DNA from: an uncultured Rikenella sp. | GTDB taxonomy: Bacteria; Bacteroidota; Bacteroidia; Bacteroidales; Rikenellaceae | Length of the DNA stretch: 40,607 bases | Direction: 5' to 3' | NCBI RefSeq assembly: GCF_947628055.1 | Contig: NZ_CANQYJ010000006.1 | Coordinates: 1 to 40,607 of the forward strand | In this document: one piece after another, positions 36,023 through 40,607 of the stretch | How positions within the stretch are numbered: position 1 is the first letter of the stretch | Layout of the letters: every line of letters starts with the position of its first letter | Notes under the pieces: generated by a model | What the model was told of the DNA's origin: nothing | Databases searched by the model: none | Seen by the model: the letters and a program-made list of their open reading frames with translations, nothing else | Translations under genes and position numbers: made by a program

Positions 36023-39000
36023 GAAAACATAGTGAAGAATTTAAAAATAAAATTAATTTAATAGGTAGAGAATTAGATAGCAAATTAACTTTTGGTGAAA
36101 CAGAATTAGGTAACGAGCAATTAAATGCCGTTACCCCTGTTTTACAAAGTTCATTATTAAAATCAGTAATGAAAGAACTTGATATTGATAGTAATATAGA
36201 TATACCTGTAGGAACTATTGTTAATTATAAATTTGGCGTTTTATTGGACAGTGGAGATTATGAATATCTTGACTATGGAAATTATCAAATTTATTCTAGT
36301 GAAAAGCAAGAAGATAATAACGCATATAACATTGTGGCTTATGATAAAATGCTAAATTCTATGGTTGAATACACTAAGTTAAAAAAAGAAAATGTTAAAT
36401 TTCCCATTTCTATACGTGATTATATAACATATCTTTGTGAAGATATAGGTTTAGAATTTAAAAATAAAGAAGATGAGTTTGCAAATTATAATAGAATGAT
36501 AGAAAGTGACTTATATGCTGGCTTAGGTTATACATATAGAGACATATTTGATGAATTGGCACAAGTTACGGCTAGTAATATTATCATTAATGAAAATGAC
36601 GAAGTTGAAATAAAATATATAACTAGTACGGGTGAAATTGAAACTACTAGTTCAAATAATAACAATATTATTGAAGTTGATAACATACCAAAGCAAAATG
36701 CTAGAAGTCTAATTGTGTATGGCAACAGTTTCCAAGAAACAGGAAATTTGAAAAATTTATTTAATTATAGAGATACTAATTATGTTGAAGAAGGATATAC
36801 TATAAATTCTAATGGTTGGATTACAATAAAAAAATTTAATCCTATTCTTGAATATTATGATTTTTCTACGCATGATTTAAATATAAAACAAGACACTGAT
36901 TATTTAATTGTATTAGAAGTAAAATCAGTTTCTGGTACAGGACGAATTTATCCTGTTAGTACTAATATTAATGCACAATTTGATACAGAAGTATATTATG
37001 ATTTTAGTGAATTAAAAGAAGGCGACGTTAAAGTTAATCTTATACATAGTAACAAAGATTATAAACCTGGAGATTTAGATCATCAATACGGTTTAAGAAC
37101 TCATACTGATTTTAATGAAGAACAAGATGGAGAATTGATATTTAGACTATCTGTATTAGAAGATACTTCAATAACACCAGAGCAATTTATGTATGAACCA
37201 TATGGAGCAATGCCAAGTCCTGAATTTCCAAGTGAAATAAAATGCGTTCAAGGTAATTTACAATTAGTAGACATTGGTAAGAATATATTTAATGATAAAC
37301 AAGCAACAGTTGTTCTATCAAGTGGTGCTGATGCTTCGACTTTACCTACAGGAGTAAAATTAACAGCAAATAAGACAAATTTAGAAATTTCATGTATTGC
37401 ATATAAATTAGATGATTTAACCAATTTTGTTGGAAAAACTGTAAGAATGAAAGCAAATTTTTCTTATACAAAAAATATTCATCCAAGATATAATCTAGGA
37501 TTATGTGATGCAACAGGCAATATCAGACAATCTATTGTATATTCAGATAATAGTGGTGAAACAATTTCTCTTGTTGTCCCAGATGATTTAGGTGAAACAA
37601 AATATTTATGTGTATGGCTATATCTTAATTTTAATAGGGATAGAGAATATGATATTGGTGATACATGTGAATTTAATGAATTAATTGTTACAATAGATAA
37701 TGAAGATATGACTTATGAACCATACCAAAAAACCGAAACATATATAGATATTGGTAACAATAAATTAAATTCAATAAATGATGTTGCTGATGAACATGAT
37801 TTAATTAGCGGTAAAGGTATTAAAAGAATAGGCGAATGTGTTCTTACTGGTGATGAAAGTATAATTTTTGAAAAAGATGGCTATATTAGAGCAAGAATTA
37901 AAATAGATAATTCTAGCAAAGAGGGCTCAAGAAAACCAATAATATCTAATTATTTTAAATATGCTTTAGCGGTTAATGATGAGGGAACTGGATTTATGGC
38001 TAGTGGATGTTTTTACTTTTATTTGCCAAAGGAATATACAACTAAAGCACAATATAAGCAATGGTTAAAAGATAGATACAACGAAGGCAATCCAGTTATA
38101 TTTAAATGGATATTAGAAACTCCACAAGAATTTACAACAGAACCAGTTAATATCCAATTAAGAAAAGGCTATAATAAAATTGAAATTAATGATAAAAACG
38201 AGTTGATAAACAAATTAGATTTAACTTACCGATTAGAAGACGACACTATAGACGAAGAATACCTAAAAGATGTAAATGTTAAATTTGGTGAAAAATATGG
38301 TCCAATTAATAGCATTGTTTTAAGCCGAAGTGCTGGAGCTGACAATATTTATTTACAAGACGAACAAAGTGTTGCCGACAATGGTTTGTGTGAATTAAAA
38401 ATAAGCGATAATCAAATAATGAATTTTAACGACCGAAGTGATTATTTACCTGATATATTAAATAAATTAAATGGCTTAGAATATTACATAAATGACTTTT
38501 CTAGCACTGGAATTTGTTATTATGAAATTGCTGATAGATATAATGTTAGCATTGGTGAAAATACCTATCAATGTATTATATTTAATGATGAAATAAATAT
38601 AACACAAGGCTTAGAAGAAACGATTTATACAGAATTGCCAGAACAGGCAGAAACCGATTATACAAAAGCTGATAAGACCGATAGGAAAATAAACCAAACT
38701 TATATAATTGTGGATAAACAAAATCAAACAATAGAAAGTGTTGTATCACAAACTGACACATTTAACGAAAGAATAACTAAAACTGAACAAGATGTCGAAG
38801 GTATACGTCAATTAGTTGAAGGAGTTTATGATTATACACGCGAAACAAGTGGGAACAATAAATTAACTGTAGAGCAAGCACAGGAAGGTAATTTATTAGA
38901 ACTTCATATAACAGGTGAAGTAGAATTATTATATCCACAAGATGATTTATACCCAGAAGATACATTATATCCTTTAGATAGCTATTTAATAGTTGAAAAT

Positions 39001-40269
39001 GATAAAGAAGAAAAAAGAAAATTCCATTTGCCTAATAATGATAGTTATTTATATTTATATACTTATAATGACATAAGTGATGAGTTTGTAATTGAAAATA
39101 TATACAATGAAAATTCAAAACAATATGAAAGAAAAGCTAAGATAATTAGACGAGTTAAAGTGGAAGATGACGGAACTAGAAGTCGTTTAATAGAACCTGT
39201 TGAAGAAGATTATGGTATTGTAAATATAACTTTATTTAAAGGAAAAAATACAATCTATTTAGAAAGTTTTGAAGGACTAAATTATTTTGTTAAATATGCT
39301 ATTATAAATGAAATTGTTGACGAATACGCAACAAAGATTGAACTTAGTACTGAAATAACACAAACTGAAGAACAAATTCAATCAGTTGCTAGTCTTAAAG
39401 TAGATAATTCAATATTTGAAAGTTACAGAACCCAAACAGCAAAATTAATTGAAGATAAAGTTAGCAATGCTGATTTTACAACATATAGGACACAAACGGA
39501 TACTGAATTATCTAATAAAGTTCAAAAAGGCAATGTTGTATCTGAAGTTAATCAGTCGGCTGATTTAGTGTCAATTAAAGCTAATCGATTTGAACTACAA
39601 TCAACAAATACTCAAATTACTAAAGAAGGTAGTTTTACAACTAAAAATGGTACTTTCACTAACTGTACCATTGATGGTGGTAGTTTAAAATTATCAAATG
39701 GAGCAACAGTTGTTGGAGATAATGGCTTAGCAACAAATTTAATATATCCTGGTTATGTTAGAGGTAGATATACAACTGGTGGTGGCGATTTTGTTCCACT
39801 TGGTCATGTTGGTGGTGGAGACGACGCAAATTCACAAAGAAATGCTATGATGTTTACATTTAGACTTCCAGATAACTTTACAATAAAAAGTGCTAAAATT
39901 TTACTTTTACATGCACCTATAAGTTGGGTTAATTTTGAAAGTAATCCAATAACGGGATATTCAAGAAATTTGAAATTATATAAATTATCTAGTTTTAATT
40001 TAACTTACAATCAAGGAACAGGTGGAATATATTCTAATTCGGTGGGAACTGAAATACCAAATGCGTTTGGTGCAAATGGTTTTACTGGAAGTTCTAGTAC
40101 TGCAACTTATGCAACTAGTATTGATATAACATCACAAATATCTAAAACAGGATTAAATCAATTATTTATAAGAACTTCTGATGGCATGCAAACATCAAAC
40201 GCAACAATATTTGGTAGAACTGGTGGTGTAACTGGATATTTAGAAATTATAGGTTTTATGAACTTTTAG
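36019..40269 (+). CDS. Tail-associated lysin/adhesin (Tal-like) with inserted carbohydrate-binding modules
   Basis: A 1416-aa baseplate protein. Residues about 1-240 look like the Tal/gp44 ring part (SYISSEKQEDNNAYNIVAYD-like: YQIYSSEKQEDNNAYNIVAY; YTYRDIFDELAQVTASNIII). Two jelly-roll modules then interrupt it (about 240-400 and 400-720), each with a FMYEPYGAMPSPEFPSEI or DMTYEPYQKTETYI motif typical of phage carbohydrate-binding domains. Ring elements resume (FGEKYGPINSIVLSRSAGAD), followed by a coiled coil with repeats TDTFNERITKTEQDVEG and ESYRTQTAKLIEDKVSN. The C-terminal head (about 1230-1416) is Gly/Thr/Ser-rich beta structure. Overlaps the previous gene by four bases. No catalytic site was identified. 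Confidence 0.85.
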   Translation: MRKHSEEFKNKINLIGRELDSKLTFGETELGNEQLNAVTPVLQSSLLKSVMKELDIDSNIDIPVGTIVNYKFGVLLDSGDYEYLDYGNYQIYSSEKQEDNNAYNIVAYDKMLNSMVEYTKLKKENVKFPISIRDYITYLCEDIGLEFKNKEDEFANYNRMIESDLYAGLGYTYRDIFDELAQVTASNIIINENDEVEIKYITSTGEIETTSSNNNNIIEVDNIPKQNARSLIVYGNSFQETGNLKNLFNYRDTNYVEEGYTINSNGWITIKKFNPILEYYDFSTHDLNIKQDTDYLIVLEVKSVSGTGRIYPVSTNINAQFDTEVYYDFSELKEGDVKVNLIHSNKDYKPGDLDHQYGLRTHTDFNEEQDGELIFRLSVLEDTSITPEQFMYEPYGAMPSPEFPSEIKCVQGNLQLVDIGKNIFNDKQATVVLSSGADASTLPTGVKLTANKTNLEISCIAYKLDDLTNFVGKTVRMKANFSYTKNIHPRYNLGLCDATGNIRQSIVYSDNSGETISLVVPDDLGETKYLCVWLYLNFNRDREYDIGDTCEFNELIVTIDNEDMTYEPYQKTETYIDIGNNKLNSINDVADEHDLISGKGIKRIGECVLTGDESIIFEKDGYIRARIKIDNSSKEGSRKPIISNYFKYALAVNDEGTGFMASGCFYFYLPKEYTTKAQYKQWLKDRYNEGNPVIFKWILETPQEFTTEPVNIQLRKGYNKIEINDKNELINKLDLTYRLEDDTIDEEYLKDVNVKFGEKYGPINSIVLSRSAGADNIYLQDEQSVADNGLCELKISDNQIMNFNDRSDYLPDILNKLNGLEYYINDFSSTGICYYEIADRYNVSIGENTYQCIIFNDEINITQGLEETIYTELPEQAETDYTKADKTDRKINQTYIIVDKQNQTIESVVSQTDTFNERITKTEQDVEGIRQLVEGVYDYTRETSGNNKLTVEQAQEGNLLELHITGEVELLYPQDDLYPEDTLYPLDSYLIVENDKEEKRKFHLPNNDSYLYLYTYNDISDEFVIENIYNENSKQYERKAKIIRRVKVEDDGTRSRLIEPVEEDYGIVNITLFKGKNTIYLESFEGLNYFVKYAIINEIVDEYATKIELSTEITQTEEQIQSVASLKVDNSIFESYRTQTAKLIEDKVSNADFTTYRTQTDTELSNKVQKGNVVSEVNQSADLVSIKANRFELQSTNTQITKEGSFTTKNGTFTNCTIDGGSLKLSNGATVVGDNGLATNLIYPGYVRGRYTTGGGDFVPLGHVGGGDDANSQRNAMMFTFRLPDNFTIKSAKILLLHAPISWVNFESNPITGYSRNLKLYKLSSFNLTYNQGTGGIYSNSVGTEIPNAFGANGFTGSSSTATYATSIDITSQISKTGLNQLFIRTSDGMQTSNATIFGRTGGVTGYLEIIGFMNF

Positions 40270-40286
40270 GCGAATTTTTATTTATA

Positions 40287-40295
40287 TGTTATAAT
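40287..40295 (+). promoter_or_regulatory. Extended -10 promoter before the G10 gene
   Basis: TGT-TATAAT with TATAAT at 40290-40295; no good -35. The ATATGTTATAATTAA string also occurs at 9275-9288. Confidence 0.6.
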
Positions 40296-40320
40296 TAAAT
40301 TAGAAAGGAAAGTGATAAAA

Positions 40321-40398
40321 ATGAATTTTAAAAATATCAATTGGGGGGGGGGCAATAGTTATAATTTAATTATTTGTTGCCCTATGGTAACATTATGA
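40321..40398 (+). CDS. 25-aa leader ORF containing a G10 tract
   Basis: ATG 40321 follows a very good SD (GAAAGGAAAGTGATAAAA) and a promoter. The frame reads MNFKNINWGGGNSYNLIICC and ends at TGA 40396-40398, whose first bases overlap the ATG of the next gene (ATGA). The peptide is not recognisable and may exist only to deliver ribosomes to the fibre start, since that start has a weak SD of its own. The G10 tract inside it (40343-40352) controls the frame: with G9 or G11 translation would stop 30-40 bases earlier. Confidence 0.55.
   Translation: MNFKNINWGGGNSYNLIICCPMVTL
40343..40352 (+). repeat. Homopolymer of ten G
   Basis: Ten consecutive G in a very AT-rich genome, the longest G run seen. 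GGGCAA (40350-40355) also pairs with TTGCCC (40377-40382), making a hairpin that ends just before the fibre start. Contingency-locus type sequence. Confidence 0.85.
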
Positions 40399-40607
40399 GT
40401 TTTGTAAAAAAAGAATGGCATAATAAAGGCGAAAGTGTAAAAACACCGATAAGTGCTGATGGTTTGAATGATTTAGAAAATAGAATTAACAACGGTTTTA
40501 ATAGTTCAGAAACAAGCGTTTTAAAAAAGACTGTTAAATGCCAAACCTGGGGTTGGATAAACGAAATTACTGTTGATATGAGTGACACATATCTTGGAAT
40601 TATGCAA
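40395..40607 (+). CDS. Fibre/baseplate-type gene, 5' part (continues at 1-48)
   Basis: Seventy-one codons from ATG 40395 to the last base: MSFVKKEWHNKGESVKTPIS, ADGLNDLENRINNGF and so on. The N-terminal KKxWxNKG...TPISADGLNDLENRI pattern is the usual start of Gram-positive phage baseplate or fibre proteins that follow the tail lysin. Start overlap ATGA with the 25-aa ORF suggests termination-reinitiation. It is in phase with 1-48 across the edges, giving 86 aa; this is short for such proteins and suggests a truncated or accessory form. Confidence 0.7.
   Translation, partial: MSFVKKEWHNKGESVKTPISADGLNDLENRINNGFNSSETSVLKKTVKCQTWGWINEITVDMSDTYLGIMQ

Noticed and set aside
40321-40607. Poly-G slippage fusing the 25-aa ORF directly to the fibre frame
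   Set aside because: The fibre frame contains stops at 40356-40358 and 40362-40364 between the G tract and the fibre ATG, so fusion is not possible; only coupling can vary.
1-40607. Recoding of TGA as tryptophan (Mycoplasma code)
   Set aside because: Many genes end in TGA, often in ATGA overlaps with the next gene, and tryptophan is encoded by TGG.
1-40607. Integrase, CI-like repressor, tRNA genes, CRISPR array, insertion sequences
   Set aside because: No tyrosine or serine recombinase motifs, repressor-type HTH pair, tRNA-like cloverleaf, spaced repeats or transposase were found; a virulent lifestyle is likely but not proven.

Overview
This window looks like a complete, circular, strongly AT-rich genome (about 40.6 kb) of a tailed siphovirus-type phage infecting a low-GC Gram-positive (Bacillota) host, probably a gut bacterium. 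The evidence is: strong AAGGAGGTGA-type Shine-Dalgarno (SD) sites and sigma-A-like promoters; a holin followed by an amidase endolysin; SPP1/TP901-like head-tail genes (minor-capsid, Gp15 and DUF6751/DUF6711-type families); and several genes typical of gut phages. TGA is used as a stop, so this is code 11, not Mycoplasma code 4. The open reading frame running off the right edge continues in frame across the left edge to a stop at 46-48, so the window is probably a circular map cut inside a fibre gene. I saw no integrase, CI-type repressor, tRNA or CRISPR array.

Layout. 1-1423: end of the fibre gene, then lysis (holin, 39-aa protein, amidase). 1460-4521: small regulators, a GIY-YIG homing endonuclease and a recombination module (PD-(D/E)XK nuclease fused in frame to a Sak4-like ATPase, then an SSB ending DDELPF). 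4557-6817: AbrB-like protein, DUF927-type helicase and an iteron-rich putative origin. 6818-12622: small early genes, an HNH endonuclease behind an elaborate leader RNA, a C5 DNA methyltransferase and a DnaB-N-like protein. 12630-14720: two appendage proteins, an ERCC4-type nuclease, then a small RNA gene and a leader-peptide attenuator. 15046-20791: terminase, portal, a JAMM-like protein and minor capsid protein, closed by another small RNA gene. 20926-23650: many tiny, mostly membrane or zinc-ribbon proteins and a helix-turn-helix protein in front of 11-bp iterons. 23649-27884: accessory virion-type genes, one split by a group I intron carrying an HNH endonuclease. 27891-40269: a consensus promoter, scaffold, major capsid, connectors, tail tube, chaperones, tape measure, distal tail and a 1416-aa tail lysin/adhesin. 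40287-40607: a small ORF with a G10 tract coupled to the fibre gene.

The most notable points are non-standard decoding and RNA biology. The major capsid gene appears to be extended by a -1 slip in an A9 run, and the tail-tube gene by a +1 slip at CCC-TAG. A group I intron can be placed exactly from its P1 and P10 pairings. Several promoter-driven structured RNAs sit between genes; three have the same interleaved two-stem design (arm 1a, 2a, 1b, 2b). Three homing endonucleases of two families are present, and two of them have nearly identical private promoters. All functional assignments rest on motif recognition by eye; no database searches were run.
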